A stretch of DNA of 64,000 bases from NCBI RefSeq assembly GCF_030408835.1, contig NZ_CP047357.1, positions 1,860,001-1,924,000 on the forward strand, given 5' to 3'. The first letter of the stretch is position 1. Each line of letters begins with the position of its first letter. Both the position numbers and the translations under genes were made by a program. Origin of the DNA: Corynebacterium freneyi. Lineage in GTDB: Bacteria > Actinomycetota > Actinomycetes > Mycobacteriales > Mycobacteriaceae. Of the stretch, positions 56,148 to 64,000 are shown piece after piece. The notes under the pieces are model-generated. The model was not told where the DNA came from and made no database searches. It was given only the letters and a program-made list of their open reading frames with translations.

Positions 56148-57041
56148 ATGGAAAACCATAACCCCGCAGCAGAGGACCGCACGTCCTCCGCGGCGGCCGG
56201 TCGAAAGGCCAAGGGCCGCCGCAAGATGCGCCGCACCGCCTCCGGTGTCATGGCGCTGGCCCTCGCCCTCACGGGCGCGGGCTTCCTGGCCAACGCCGTG
56301 ACCCCCGACGCTCAGGTCGCCACCGCCCAGCAGGACGAGGCCGCCCTGATCCAGCAGGGCAAGGAGATCTACGACGTCGCGTGCATCACCTGCCACGGCG
56401 CCAACCTCCAGGGCGTCAAGGACCGCGGCAAGTCCCTCGTCGGCGTCGGCGAAGGCGCGGTGTACTTCCAGGTGCACTCCGGCCGCATGCCGATGCTCCG
56501 CAACGAGGCGCAGGCCGCCCGCAAGACCCCCCGCTACTCCGAGGAGCAGACCCTCGCCCTCGCCGCCTACGTGCAGTCGCACGGCGGTGGCGCCGGCATC
56601 GTCCGCGACGAGAACGGCGACATCGCCATGGACTCCCTCCGCGGCAAGAACGCCGGACCCAACGGCGAGATCGACCCCCTCGACGTCGCCCGCGGTTCCG
56701 AGCTCTTCCGCCTGAACTGCGCGTCCTGCCACAACTTCACCGGTCGTGGCGGCGCCCTGTCCGGCGGCAAGTACGCCCCGGTCCTGGACCCTGCCAACGA
56801 GCAGGAGCTGTACCAGGCCATGCTCACCGGCCCGCAGAACATGCCGAAGTTCTCCGATCGCCAGCTCACCGCTGACGAGAAGAAGGACATCATCGCCTAC
56901 ATCAAGCACTCGGCGGAGACCCCCGGCCCGTCCGGCTACCCGCTCGGCGGCCTCGGCCCCGTGACCGAGGGCCTGTTCATGTGGATTGCCGGCATCGTCG
57001 CCCTCGTGGCGGCCGCACTCTGGATTGGATCCCGACAGTGA
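56148..57041 (+). CDS. qcrC: Diheme cytochrome c subunit of the bc1 complex
   Basis: QcrC carries electrons from the Rieske centre to the oxidase and replaces soluble cytochrome c in actinobacteria. The 297-residue protein has an N-terminal membrane anchor (about residues 32-52), two heme-binding CXXCH motifs (CITCH near residue 79, CASCH near 190) and a C-terminal transmembrane helix (about 275-293). The two-heme design is the actinobacterial signature. AAAGGGA precedes the ATG, and the stop overlaps the GTG of qcrA. Confidence 0.97.
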   Translation: MENHNPAAEDRTSSAAAGRKAKGRRKMRRTASGVMALALALTGAGFLANAVTPDAQVATAQQDEAALIQQGKEIYDVACITCHGANLQGVKDRGKSLVGVGEGAVYFQVHSGRMPMLRNEAQAARKTPRYSEEQTLALAAYVQSHGGGAGIVRDENGDIAMDSLRGKNAGPNGEIDPLDVARGSELFRLNCASCHNFTGRGGALSGGKYAPVLDPANEQELYQAMLTGPQNMPKFSDRQLTADEKKDIIAYIKHSAETPGPSGYPLGGLGPVTEGLFMWIAGIVALVAAALWIGSRQ

Positions 57042-58249
57042 CCGACAACGTGAAGAAGAACTACAGCTCCGAAGAGCTGTCGAAGATGAGCAACGACGAG
57101 CTCGCCCGCCTGGGCACCGAGCTCGACGACGTGACCATCGCCTACCGCAAGGAGCGCTTCCCCATCGCCGGTGACCCGGCCGAGAAGCGCGCCGCCGCCG
57201 GCGTCATTTTCTGGCTGGCCCTCGCGGTGGTCCTTGGTCTGGCGTTCATCGCCGTGTACCTGTTCTGGCCGTGGGAGTACCGCGGCCACGGCGACGACGG
57301 TCTGTGGATCTACACCCTGTACACCCCGATGCTGGGCATCACCATCGGTGGTTCCATCCTCTCCCTGGGCGTCGGCGCGGTGAAGTACACCAAGCGCTTC
57401 GTGCCGGAGGAGATCTCGGTCCAGCGTCGCCACGACGGCCCGTCCTCCGAGACGGACCAGAAGACCATCGTCGCTCTGCTGAACGACTCCTGGGAGACGT
57501 CGACCCTGGGTCGCCGCTCCGCCATCAAGGGCCTGCTCGGCACCGGTGCGGTTCTCGCCGGCATCGGAATGATCCTGCCGCTGGGCGGCATGATCAAGAA
57601 CCCGTGGAAGCCCCGCCACGAGATGGACATCACCGGCGACGGCACGCTCTGGACCACGGGCTGGACCCTGGTCGAGAAGGGCGAGAAGGTCTACCTGGGC
57701 CGCGACACCGGCGCCATCGCCGAGGAGGGAAGCCACGGCTTCTCCTTCACCGGCGTGTCCCGCCTGGTGCGCATGCGCCCCGAGGACCTGTCCGCCGGTG
57801 CGATGGAGACCGTCTTCCCCCTGCTGGAGGAGGACGTCAACGACGGTGACAAGTACTCGCCGGACGCCGAGGTTTACGAGGCTCACATGCACTCGATCCA
57901 CGGCTCGCGCAACGCCGTGATGCTCATCCGCCTGCGTTCGCAGGACGCCGCCCGCGCCACCCTGCGCGCCGGCCAGGAGGACTTCCACTACGGCGACTAC
58001 TTCGCCTACTCCAAGATCTGCACCCACATCGGTTGCCCGACCTCGCTGTACGAGGCCCAGACCAACCGAATCCTGTGCCCGTGCCACCAGTCGCAGTTCG
58101 ATGCCCTGCAGTACGGCAAGCCGGTGTTCGGCCCCGCCGCCCGCGCCCTGCCTGAGCTGCCCATCGACGTCGACGAGGACGGCTACCTCTACGCCAACGG
58201 CAACTTCATTGAGCCCGTCGGCCCGGCCTTCTGGGAGCGTCAGTCATGA
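57038..58249 (+). CDS. qcrA: Rieske iron-sulfur subunit of the bc1 complex
   Basis: QcrA holds the [2Fe-2S] cluster that takes electrons from menaquinol. The 403-residue protein has three hydrophobic helices in the N-terminal half (about residues 52-75, 88-112 and 170-190), as usual in actinobacteria, and the C-terminal Rieske domain with CTHIGCP and CPCHQSQF, which supply the two Cys and two His ligands. The GTG at 57038 overlaps the qcrC stop by four bases, and the stop overlaps qcrB in the same way. Confidence 0.97.
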   Translation: MTDNVKKNYSSEELSKMSNDELARLGTELDDVTIAYRKERFPIAGDPAEKRAAAGVIFWLALAVVLGLAFIAVYLFWPWEYRGHGDDGLWIYTLYTPMLGITIGGSILSLGVGAVKYTKRFVPEEISVQRRHDGPSSETDQKTIVALLNDSWETSTLGRRSAIKGLLGTGAVLAGIGMILPLGGMIKNPWKPRHEMDITGDGTLWTTGWTLVEKGEKVYLGRDTGAIAEEGSHGFSFTGVSRLVRMRPEDLSAGAMETVFPLLEEDVNDGDKYSPDAEVYEAHMHSIHGSRNAVMLIRLRSQDAARATLRAGQEDFHYGDYFAYSKICTHIGCPTSLYEAQTNRILCPCHQSQFDALQYGKPVFGPAARALPELPIDVDEDGYLYANGNFIEPVGPAFWERQS

Positions 58250-59877
58250 GCAACTCCAATAACCGCCTCGCCACGATGGCGCGCAACATGGACGACCGCT
58301 ACACCATGTCGTCCGGCCTTCGTCGCCAGATCAACAAGGTCTTCCCCACGCACTGGTCCTTCATGCTGGGCGAGATCGCGCTGTACAGCTTCATCGTTCT
58401 GCTGCTGTCCGGCGTCTACCTGACCCTCTTCTTCGATCCGTCGATGTCGAAGGTCATCTACGACGGCGCCTACGCGCCGCTCAACGGCGTGGAGATGTCC
58501 CGCGCCTACGAGACCGCCCTGCAGATCTCCTTCGAGGTCCGCGGTGGTCTGTTCATCCGCCAGGTCCACCACTGGGCCGCGCTGCTGTTCGCCATCTCGA
58601 TCATGGCGCACATGTTCCGCATCTTCTTCACCGGCGCGTTCCGCAAGCCGCGTGAGGCGAACTGGGTCATCGGCTGCATCCTGCTGCTGCTGTCCATCGC
58701 CGAGGGCTTCATGGGCTACTCGCTGCCGGACGACCTGCTCTCCGGCGTCGGCCTGCGAATCATGTCGGCCATCGTCATCGGTCTGCCGGTCATCGGCACC
58801 TGGATGCACTGGATGATGTTCAACGGCGACTTCCCGGGCGACATCATCATCCCGCGCCTGTACATCGCCCACGTGCTGATCCTCCCGGCCCTGCTGCTCG
58901 GCCTCATCGCCGCGCACCTGGCGCTGGTCTGGTACCAGAAGCACACCCAGTTCCCCGGCCCCGGCCGCACCGAGAACAACGTCGTCGGTGTCCGCATCAT
59001 GCCGGTCTTCGCCGTCAAGGCGATGACCTTCGGCCTGATCAACGTCGGCTTCCTGGCCTTCCTGGCCGGCACCTTCCAGATCAACGGCATCTGGAACATC
59101 GGCCCGTACAACCCGTCGCAGGTTTCCGCCGGTTCGCAGCCCGACATCTACATGCTGTGGACTGACGGCGCGGCCCGAGTCATGCCGGCGTGGGAGCTCT
59201 ACATCGGCTCCTACACCATCCCGTCCGTCGTGTGGGTGGCCCTGCTGCTCGGCCTGCTGGTCGTGCTGCTGTTCGCCTACCCGTTCATCGAGGCGAAGAT
59301 GACCGGCGACACCGCGCACCACAACCTGCTGCAGCGTCCGCGCGACGTGCCGGTTCGCTCCGGCATCGGCGCGATGGCCCTGGTCTTCTACACCCTGCTG
59401 ACCCTGTCGGGCGGTAACGACCTGATCGCCTACCACTTCCAGATCTCGCTGAACGCGATGACCTGGGTTGGCCGCATCGGTCTGATCCTGCTTCCGCCGA
59501 TCGCGTACTTCGTCACGTACCGCATCTGCATCGGTCTGCAGCGTTCCGACCAGGCGGTGCTGGAGCACGGCATCGAGACCGGCGTCATCGAGCAGCTGCC
59601 GTCCGGCGCCTTCATCGAGGTGCACCAGCCGCTGGGCCCGGTCGACGAGCACGGCCACCCGATCCCGCTCGAGTACCAGGGTGCATACGTCCCGAAGACG
59701 ATGAACCAGCTCGGCGCCGCCGGTGCCCCCGGCCGCGGTGGTTGGTTCTCCCCCGACCCGCAGGACATCGCCGACGAGGCGAACCGCATCGAGGAAGAGA
59801 ACCACCGCGAGCAGGCCCAGATGCTGCGCGACCTCGAGGCCCGCAACGCCGAAGAGCGTCGCGAACTCGACAAGTAA
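58246..59877 (+). CDS. qcrB: Cytochrome b subunit of the bc1 complex
   Basis: QcrB oxidises menaquinol and is the target of the imidazopyridine inhibitors in mycobacteria (family knowledge). The 543-residue protein has eight or more membrane helices; heme b ligands are His residues in [20 protein letters not shown] and [22 protein letters not shown]. The quinol motif appears as PDDL where mitochondria have PEWY, typical of actinobacteria. The C-terminal tail (about 100 residues) is hydrophilic and Glu-rich. A strong hairpin follows 27 bases downstream and ends the operon. Confidence 0.97.
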   Translation: MSNSNNRLATMARNMDDRYTMSSGLRRQINKVFPTHWSFMLGEIALYSFIVLLLSGVYLTLFFDPSMSKVIYDGAYAPLNGVEMSRAYETALQISFEVRGGLFIRQVHHWAALLFAISIMAHMFRIFFTGAFRKPREANWVIGCILLLLSIAEGFMGYSLPDDLLSGVGLRIMSAIVIGLPVIGTWMHWMMFNGDFPGDIIIPRLYIAHVLILPALLLGLIAAHLALVWYQKHTQFPGPGRTENNVVGVRIMPVFAVKAMTFGLINVGFLAFLAGTFQINGIWNIGPYNPSQVSAGSQPDIYMLWTDGAARVMPAWELYIGSYTIPSVVWVALLLGLLVVLLFAYPFIEAKMTGDTAHHNLLQRPRDVPVRSGIGAMALVFYTLLTLSGGNDLIAYHFQISLNAMTWVGRIGLILLPPIAYFVTYRICIGLQRSDQAVLEHGIETGVIEQLPSGAFIEVHQPLGPVDEHGHPIPLEYQGAYVPKTMNQLGAAGAPGRGGWFSPDPQDIADEANRIEEENHREQAQMLRDLEARNAEERRELDK

Positions 59878-59904
59878 GGCGCGGCGCCTCAACTGCGCTC
59901 CACG

Positions 59905-59948
59905 AACCGCCCCGGCGGCGAGATGAAATTCTCGCCGGCGGGGCGGTT
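59905..59948 (+). terminator. Terminator of ctaE-qcrCAB
   Basis: A 19-bp stem with one mismatch (AACCGCCCCGGCGGCGAGA and its complement) encloses a six-base loop. The bases after it (CCGCATTTCCC) form only a weak T-tract. Confidence 0.8.
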
Positions 59949-59972
59949 CCGCATTTCCCGGGCCCCTCAGGG

Positions 59973-60044
59973 CCTCGCCACATCACGGGCTCACCGCCTC
60001 GCCGCCTCGCCACCTCGCCGCATCACCGGCGCACCACCTCGCCG
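59973..60044 (+). repeat. Degenerate 8-bp tandem array, nine units
   Basis: Units fall on an exact 8-bp grid from 59973, with consensus CCTCGCC(G/A). Perfect CCTCGCC cores stand at 59973, 59997, 60005, 60013 and 60037. It lies between the qcrB terminator and the ABC-F promoter and has no coding role that I can see. Confidence 0.7.
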
Positions 60045-60068
60045 CTATTCAGGAAACTCTCAGTTGCG

Positions 60069-60074
60069 TAGGCT
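60069..60074 (+). promoter_or_regulatory. Probable -10 box of the ABC-F leader
   Basis: TAGGCT ends six bases before an ATG (60081) that opens a three-codon ORF, so transcription would begin at that ATG. Confidence 0.4.
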
Positions 60075-60080
60075 GGACAC

Positions 60081-60213
60081 ATGAACATCTGACGCCTCCG
60101 GTCGCCCCGCCGTCGTCGTCAAGCAATCCCCTCCCGGAGGAGTTCGCGCCGACGCCGAGCCAACCGCGGCGACCACTCCCCTCCCCCACCCGCTCCCAGT
60201 CCCGCAGGAGGCG
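60081..60213 (+). promoter_or_regulatory. Putative attenuation leader of the ABC-F gene with three-codon ORF
   Basis: A mini-ORF ATG-AAC-ATC-TGA (60081-60092, Met-Asn-Ile) is followed at once by CCTCCGG (60095-60101). That segment can pair either with CCGGAGG (60134-60140) or, as CGCCTCC at 60093-60099, with the ABC-F Shine-Dalgarno GGAGGCG (60207-60213). The two pairings exclude each other. Antibiotic-induced stalling on leader ORFs is the known control for many ABC-F resistance genes; here it is an inference. Confidence 0.5.
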
Positions 60214-60218
60214 CCGCA

Positions 60219-61937
60219 ATGGCCGAATCTCCCCTTCCCTTCATCGACGGCTCCGCCACGCAGCTCGTGGCCAACGGCGTCCACTACGACTACGAGGGCA
60301 CGCCCGTGCTCAGCGACATCAACATGACGCTTTCCGCGGGTGACGTGCTGGGCCTCGTCGGCGACAACGGGGCGGGCAAGTCGACGTTGCTGTGGTTGCT
60401 GTCGGGCCGCCGCAAGCCGACCCGCGGCAGCGTCACCCACGTGGGCACGCGCGTGTTGGGTTCGCAGGAGTTGGAGGCGCCGTTCGAGGCGACGGGCCGC
60501 ATGCTCGTCGACGAGGCGCTCGGGCCGTCGAAACGGCGCTTGCAGGCCCTGGAGGACGCGGCGGAGGCGATGGCCGCCGCCGAGACCCCGGACGCGGCGG
60601 AGGCGGCCGAAAAGGCCTATTCCACGCTGTTTTCGGACGTCATGGCCCACGACGACTGGAACGCCGAGCACCACGCGGAGGTCGTCCTCGACTACCTGGG
60701 CCTGTCGGGCGACGGCCCGGAGGGCCCGCTGCTCGACCAGAAGTCGGTCGAGTTGTCGGGCGGCCAGCGCGCGCGGCTGGGACTGGCGCTGACGCTGATC
60801 CGCAAGCCGGAGATTCTGCTTCTCGACGAGCCCACCAACCACCTCGACGACCGTGGCCGCGAGTTGGTCATCGACACCATCAACGGCCATCCCGGCGTCG
60901 TCGTCGTGGCCACCCACGACCGCGATTTCCTCGACGCGGTGTGCACCGTCATCGGCGACCTGGTGCCGGGCCGCGAGGGCATCGGCATGTTCCGCGGCAA
61001 CTACACCGACTACGACAAGCACCGCCGCCACGAACGCCAGCTGTGGGAGCACCAGTGGCGCAGCGAACAGCACGAGAAGGCGCGGCTGGAGAAGACCATC
61101 GACACCGCCAACGCGGACGCCGGGCCCGTGCGTGCGAAGCGCGACAACGAAAAGATGGGCTACGACCACGCCGGCGGCCGCGCCGATCGTCAGGTCGCCC
61201 GCCGCATCCGTTCGGCCCGCCAGCGTCTGGAGGAGCTCGAGGAGGACGGCGTGTCCAAGCCGCCGGCCCTGCTCGGCTTCGATGCCCCGCTGACCAAGCC
61301 GCTGTCCACGAAGCGCGCCCCTGCCGGCAGCGACGAGGATTTCCACGTCAAACTGCGTGGCGTCGTCGTGCCGGAGCGCATTCACGTCGGTTCGCTGACG
61401 ATCCGCCCCGGCGACACGGTGGTGGTCACGGGACCGAATGGTGCGGGCAAGTCGACGTTGCTGAAGGTGATGCTCGGGCGGGTCGCGCCGGCGTCCGGCG
61501 AGATGCGCATCGGCCAGGAAGCGCGCATCGCCATGCTCGCGCAGGAGCAGGATTGGGCGGATCCATCGCGCAGCCCGAATCAGCTTTACGACGACAACCC
61601 GTCCCCCGCCGTCACTCTCGAGGATCTGGGTCTGCTCACCGCCCGCGACGCGAAGCGTCCCGTGGGTGATTTGTCGGTGGGGCAGCAGCGTCGCGTGGCG
61701 TTGGCGCTCGTCGTCGCCGATCCGCCGGACATTTTGCTTCTCGACGAGCCCACCAACCACCTGTCCGTCGACCTCATCGAAGAGGTGCAGGACGCCATCG
61801 CAGAGGCGGAGGGCACGATCATCGTGGTGACGCACGACCGCCGCATGGTCGACCGGCTCGAGGCCCGCCACCTGGTCGTCGAGGAAGGCGAGGTCACCGA
61901 GCTTCCGAAGGGAAAGAAACCCGTCGAGTTCGCCTGA
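60219..61937 (+). CDS. ABC-F family ATPase (ribosome-associated)
   Basis: The 572-residue protein has two ABC ATPase domains in one chain and no membrane part, which defines ABC-F. The first has the P-loop GDNGAGKST near residue 48 and signature LSGGQRARLGLAL with LLLDEPTNHLD; the second has GPNGAGKSTLL near 402, signature LSVGQQRRVALAL and again LLLDEPTNHLS. Between them is a charged linker (about 255-330). The second signature reads LSVGQ in place of LSGGQ. ABC-F proteins bind the ribosomal E site and either relieve stalling or confer resistance to macrolides, lincosamides, pleuromutilins or streptogramins; which applies here is unknown. CAGGAGG precedes the ATG. Confidence 0.93.
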   Translation: MAESPLPFIDGSATQLVANGVHYDYEGTPVLSDINMTLSAGDVLGLVGDNGAGKSTLLWLLSGRRKPTRGSVTHVGTRVLGSQELEAPFEATGRMLVDEALGPSKRRLQALEDAAEAMAAAETPDAAEAAEKAYSTLFSDVMAHDDWNAEHHAEVVLDYLGLSGDGPEGPLLDQKSVELSGGQRARLGLALTLIRKPEILLLDEPTNHLDDRGRELVIDTINGHPGVVVVATHDRDFLDAVCTVIGDLVPGREGIGMFRGNYTDYDKHRRHERQLWEHQWRSEQHEKARLEKTIDTANADAGPVRAKRDNEKMGYDHAGGRADRQVARRIRSARQRLEELEEDGVSKPPALLGFDAPLTKPLSTKRAPAGSDEDFHVKLRGVVVPERIHVGSLTIRPGDTVVVTGPNGAGKSTLLKVMLGRVAPASGEMRIGQEARIAMLAQEQDWADPSRSPNQLYDDNPSPAVTLEDLGLLTARDAKRPVGDLSVGQQRRVALALVVADPPDILLLDEPTNHLSVDLIEEVQDAIAEAEGTIIVVTHDRRMVDRLEARHLVVEEGEVTELPKGKKPVEFA

Positions 61938-62024
61938 CGGATTCCTTCTCCCACGACGAAGCGGGTCTCGTCACCTCGCGGCGGCGGTGCGGATCACGCT
62001 GATCGCGGCCTCGGGGTCGTCGGC
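61938..62024. other. Short gap after ABC-F
   Basis: Nothing with a strong signal is seen; a weak GACGA/TCGTC hairpin at about 61958-61975 may end the ABC-F transcript. Confidence 0.25.
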
Positions 62025-62226
62025 CTACATTCGGACCTCCGTGAGTGCTTGTGCAGGCTTGGGGCGCCACGGCGACCATGTGGGAGGCCGAGCCACTGCG
62101 GTCTCCCCATCGTCGTTCAGGACGATGCGGACGTTGCTCCCCTGTCCGTTCGTCAGCTCGAGCACGCCGTCGGTCAGCGCGTGCTGCTCGGCCGAATAGT
62201 CACGGACAAGCGCCACCGACGAAACC
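62025..62226 (-). pseudogene. C-terminal fragment of a membrane-protein gene cut by the IS
   Basis: The open frame ends in TAG at 62025 and runs from the left end of the insertion sequence. It encodes about 64 residues, including ALVRDYSAEQHALTDGVLELTNG and RIVLNDDGETAVARP. Removing the IS and one copy of the 8-bp duplication joins this frame exactly to the one at 63685-64000 (GTC GCC GAG GTT TCG then TCG GTG GCG), so both pieces belong to one gene. It has no start of its own. Confidence 0.88.
62219..62226. repeat. Left target-site duplication of the IS
   Basis: ACGAAACC occurs directly outside the left end and again at 63685-63692. Confidence 0.95.
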
Positions 62227-62250
62227 GGCTCATCCGGATCTGGAGTGCGT
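62227..62250 (+). repeat. Left terminal inverted repeat of the IS
   Basis: It starts GGCTCATCCGGAT and ends GAGTGCGT, against GGCTCTTCAGGAT..GAGTGCGT at the right end. Confidence 0.88.
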
Positions 62251-62354
62251 AATTAGCGGGAAGTGATATGTCGGGGTGGCACAACATGTAGGGGCCCTGG
62301 CCGGTACAAGATGAGAGTTACCACACAACCATCTGACCGAACCAGGACCCTACG

Positions 62355-63671
62355 ATGCAGCCTACGTTCAACCTCGTCGCCGACACCATTTGCCGCACCG
62401 CGGAGCTGGGATTAACGATCACCGATGCCGCGGATGCCGGCGAGTTCACGGTCATCAGTGCTCGTCCCATCGACTCCTGCGACAAGTGCCCGGGCTGCGG
62501 ACACACAGGCCGGCTGCGTGATCACGTCGTGCGCCGGCTGACCGATCTTCCCGTCGTCGGCTTCCCCACCAGGTTGCAGGTACGCGTGCCGCGGTTCCTG
62601 TGCCTGAATCAGTCCTGTACCCAGCGGATCTACCAGGGCGAACTGGCCTGCGCCGAACGCGGGCGCACCGTCACTCGCCGGGTGACCCGCTGGATTCTGC
62701 AACGGTTGGCGATCGACAAAATGAGTATCTCCGCCACCGCCAAAGCCCTGGGCTTGGGCTGGGACCTGGTCAACGACCTCGCCCTGGATGCCTGCCGGCA
62801 CCTGGTCTATGACGACCCCGGCCACCTTGCCGGGGTACGCGTGCTGGGCGTGGACGAGCACGTGTGGAAGCACACCCACCGGGCCGGTGAGCCGGACTCG
62901 TTCGTCACCGTGCTCGTCGACATCACCCCCGTCATCGACGGCGCCGGACCGGCCCGGTTGCTGGACATGGTCCCGGGTCGTAGCGCCGCGGTACTGAGCG
63001 ATTGGCTCGGCCAGCGTGGGCAGGGCTTTCGCGACCGGGTCGAGGTTGTCACGATGGATGGGTTTGCCGGCTACGCCACCGCCACCAAACAGGCCCTGCC
63101 GCGGGCGCAGGCGGTGATGGATCCCTTTCACGTGGTGCACCTGGCCGCCGACAAGTTGACCGTGTGCCGGCAGCGCCTGCAGCGGATGACCACCGGGCGG
63201 CGGGGCAAGAAAAACGATCCGTTGTATAAGAACCGGAAAACCCTGTTGACCAGGATTGACTTCCTCACTGATCGACAGCATCGGCGACTCGAGCAACTGT
63301 GGGCCACCGACGAAGACTACGTGGCTTTGGAGGTGACGTGGTCGGTGTATCAGCAGATCATCGCCGCCTATCAGTACCCGAAGAAAGCCGAGGGCAAGAA
63401 GCTGATGCAGAAGGTGATCAGCACGCTGCGTTCATCGACGATGCCGAAGGGGTTAGAGGAGATTAAGCAGCTGGGAAACACGCTGTACCGGCGCCAGAAG
63501 GACGTGCTGGCGTATTTCGATATCGGCGCGTCCAACGGGCCCGTCGAGGCGATCAACGGGCGCCTGGAGCATCTGCGCGGCATCGCTCTGGGGTTCAAGA
63601 ACCTCGGGCACTACATCTTGCGATCCTTGATCCACTCCGGACAGCTGCACACCAAGATCAACGCACTCTAA
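62355..63671 (+). CDS. ISL3-family transposase
   Basis: The 438-residue transposase starts with a zinc-binding segment (CDKCPGCGHTGRLRDH with a later C-X5-C, FLCLNQSC) and a helix-turn-helix region (ISATAKALGLGWDLVND). The DDE acids are likely in GVDEHVW, VTMDGFAGYA and SNGPVEAINGR. Length and order equal those of functional ISL3 enzymes, and no frameshift or stop is seen, so it is probably active. The stop codon TAA lies inside the right terminal repeat. The ATG at 62355 is about 130 bases inside the left end, where TACAAGAT at about 62308 may be part of the promoter. Confidence 0.96.
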   Translation: MQPTFNLVADTICRTAELGLTITDAADAGEFTVISARPIDSCDKCPGCGHTGRLRDHVVRRLTDLPVVGFPTRLQVRVPRFLCLNQSCTQRIYQGELACAERGRTVTRRVTRWILQRLAIDKMSISATAKALGLGWDLVNDLALDACRHLVYDDPGHLAGVRVLGVDEHVWKHTHRAGEPDSFVTVLVDITPVIDGAGPARLLDMVPGRSAAVLSDWLGQRGQGFRDRVEVVTMDGFAGYATATKQALPRAQAVMDPFHVVHLAADKLTVCRQRLQRMTTGRRGKKNDPLYKNRKTLLTRIDFLTDRQHRRLEQLWATDEDYVALEVTWSVYQQIIAAYQYPKKAEGKKLMQKVISTLRSSTMPKGLEEIKQLGNTLYRRQKDVLAYFDIGASNGPVEAINGRLEHLRGIALGFKNLGHYILRSLIHSGQLHTKINAL

Positions 63672-63684
63672 ATCCTGAAGAGCC
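63661..63684 (-). repeat. Right terminal inverted repeat of the IS
   Basis: Read on the minus strand it begins GGCTCTTCAGGATTTAGAG. It includes the transposase stop codon. Confidence 0.9.
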
Positions 63685-63692
63685 ACGAAACC
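63685..63692. repeat. Right target-site duplication of the IS
   Basis: ACGAAACC is identical to 62219-62226. Confidence 0.95.
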
Positions 63693-64000
63693 TCGGCGAC
63701 GTCAATCGCCGCGATGATCGTCCGACCGCGTCGAAGGGTCAGCCGTGTTCCGACGGTATGCACGTGGACGGCGCGTTGCGCGAAGATGCCCCACAGGATC
63801 AAGAGCGAGTAGGCGGAGCCGACGGCGAGGGCGATCCTCACCGCCGGCCACGGCAACAGCAATTCGATGGCGACGATTTCCACCACCGTGGCGGCAGTGA
63901 CCATGCCGGGCACGAACCACAGTCCTCGTTTCGCGGGAATCGCAATCTCGCCCTCGGCGACGACCGATATCCCCCGGAATGCCCGTGCCAGATCAGCCCA
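63685..64000 (-). pseudogene. N-terminal side of the membrane-protein gene cut by the IS
   Basis: The frame enters from beyond the right edge of the window and is open to the IS. About 105 residues are visible, with two hydrophobic helices (VTAATVVEIVAIELLLPWP and IALAVGSAYSLLILWGIFA) preceded by the segment ADLARAFRGISVVAEGEIAIPAKRG (split here for reading), and then LRRGRTIIAAIDVAEVS. Together with 62025-62218 it gives one reading frame that ends at 62025. Two helices followed by a beta-rich part recall small PH-domain-like membrane proteins; the family is not identified. Confidence 0.85.

Larger units (their letters stand above)
62227..63684 (+). mobile_element. Complete ISL3-family insertion sequence, 1458 bp
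   Basis: The element has 24-bp imperfect terminal repeats beginning GGCTC (62227-62250 on the plus strand and 63684-63661 on the minus strand; about 20 positions agree), encloses one transposase gene and is bordered by a perfect 8-bp direct repeat, as usual for ISL3. Its ends and transposase resemble those of IS31831/ISCg1-type elements of C. glutamicum. The intact duplication implies a recent insertion. Confidence 0.95.

Overview
The window is about 64 kb of very GC-rich DNA from an actinobacterium of the Mycobacteriales, almost certainly a Corynebacterium. The evidence is a complete corynebacterial dcw (division and cell wall) cluster ending in sepF-yggT-divIVA, lipomannan and PIM mannosyltransferases (MptA, PimB'), a PknL kinase with PASTA repeats, an actinobacterial ctaE-qcrCAB respiratory operon, and an ISL3-type insertion sequence like those of C. 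glutamicum. Gene order from mraZ to trpD follows Mycobacterium tuberculosis Rv2166c-Rv2192c and the matching C. glutamicum region closely. The species cannot be named from the sequence alone.

Layout. (1) 1-10.6 kb: rluD and lspA, two lipoproteins, an L-asparaginase facing dinB, an unrecognised helix-hairpin-helix-like protein, and ileS with an upstream T-box. (2) 10.6-31.1 kb: the dcw cluster, all on the minus strand and read from mraZ down to divIVA: mraZ, rsmH, ftsL, ftsI, murE, murF, mraY, murD, ftsW, murG, murC, ftsQ, ftsZ, pgeF, sepF, yggT, divIVA. Most junctions are 1-4 base overlaps. The PLP-binding yggS gene usually found between pgeF and sepF is absent. (3) 31.5-46.8 kb: a DUF3040 protein, a HEPN-like protein, a GNAT acetyltransferase, LppM, MetF, a polyprenyl synthase followed by a phytoene-desaturase-like protein, MptA, an Rv2175c-like protein, PknL, AroG, RNase AS, a PlsC acyltransferase and a ROK glucokinase. 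(4) 46.8-54.9 kb: an unrecognised protein, an SRPBCC protein, PimB', two NlpC/P60 hydrolases (one behind a c-di-AMP riboswitch), a DEDDh exonuclease fused to a GIY-YIG domain, and TrpD. (5) 55.4-61.9 kb: ctaE-qcrC-qcrA-qcrB and an ABC-F ATPase behind a probable attenuation leader. (6) 62.0-64.0 kb: a membrane-protein gene split by a complete ISL3 element with a perfect 8-bp target duplication.

How the genes fit together. The dcw cluster makes lipid II and the divisome; SepF and DivIVA place division and polar growth; PknL and the NlpC/P60 hydrolases tune the wall. MptA, PimB', PlsC and the polyprenyl synthase feed the lipoglycan envelope. The ctaE-qcrCAB set encodes part of the bc1-aa3 supercomplex.

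Regulatory themes. There is an AUC-specifier T-box on ileS, MraZ boxes at 10-bp spacing before mraZ, a ydaO-type riboswitch before an NlpC/P60 gene, a GlxR-like site, and many genes with a -10 hexamer only 6-8 bases before the start codon, which implies leaderless mRNAs. The most unusual candidates are the three-codon leader ORF with mutually exclusive pairings ahead of the ABC-F gene, the distal 23-bp-period GTGGG array upstream of mraZ, and the cleanly reconstructable IS-split gene.
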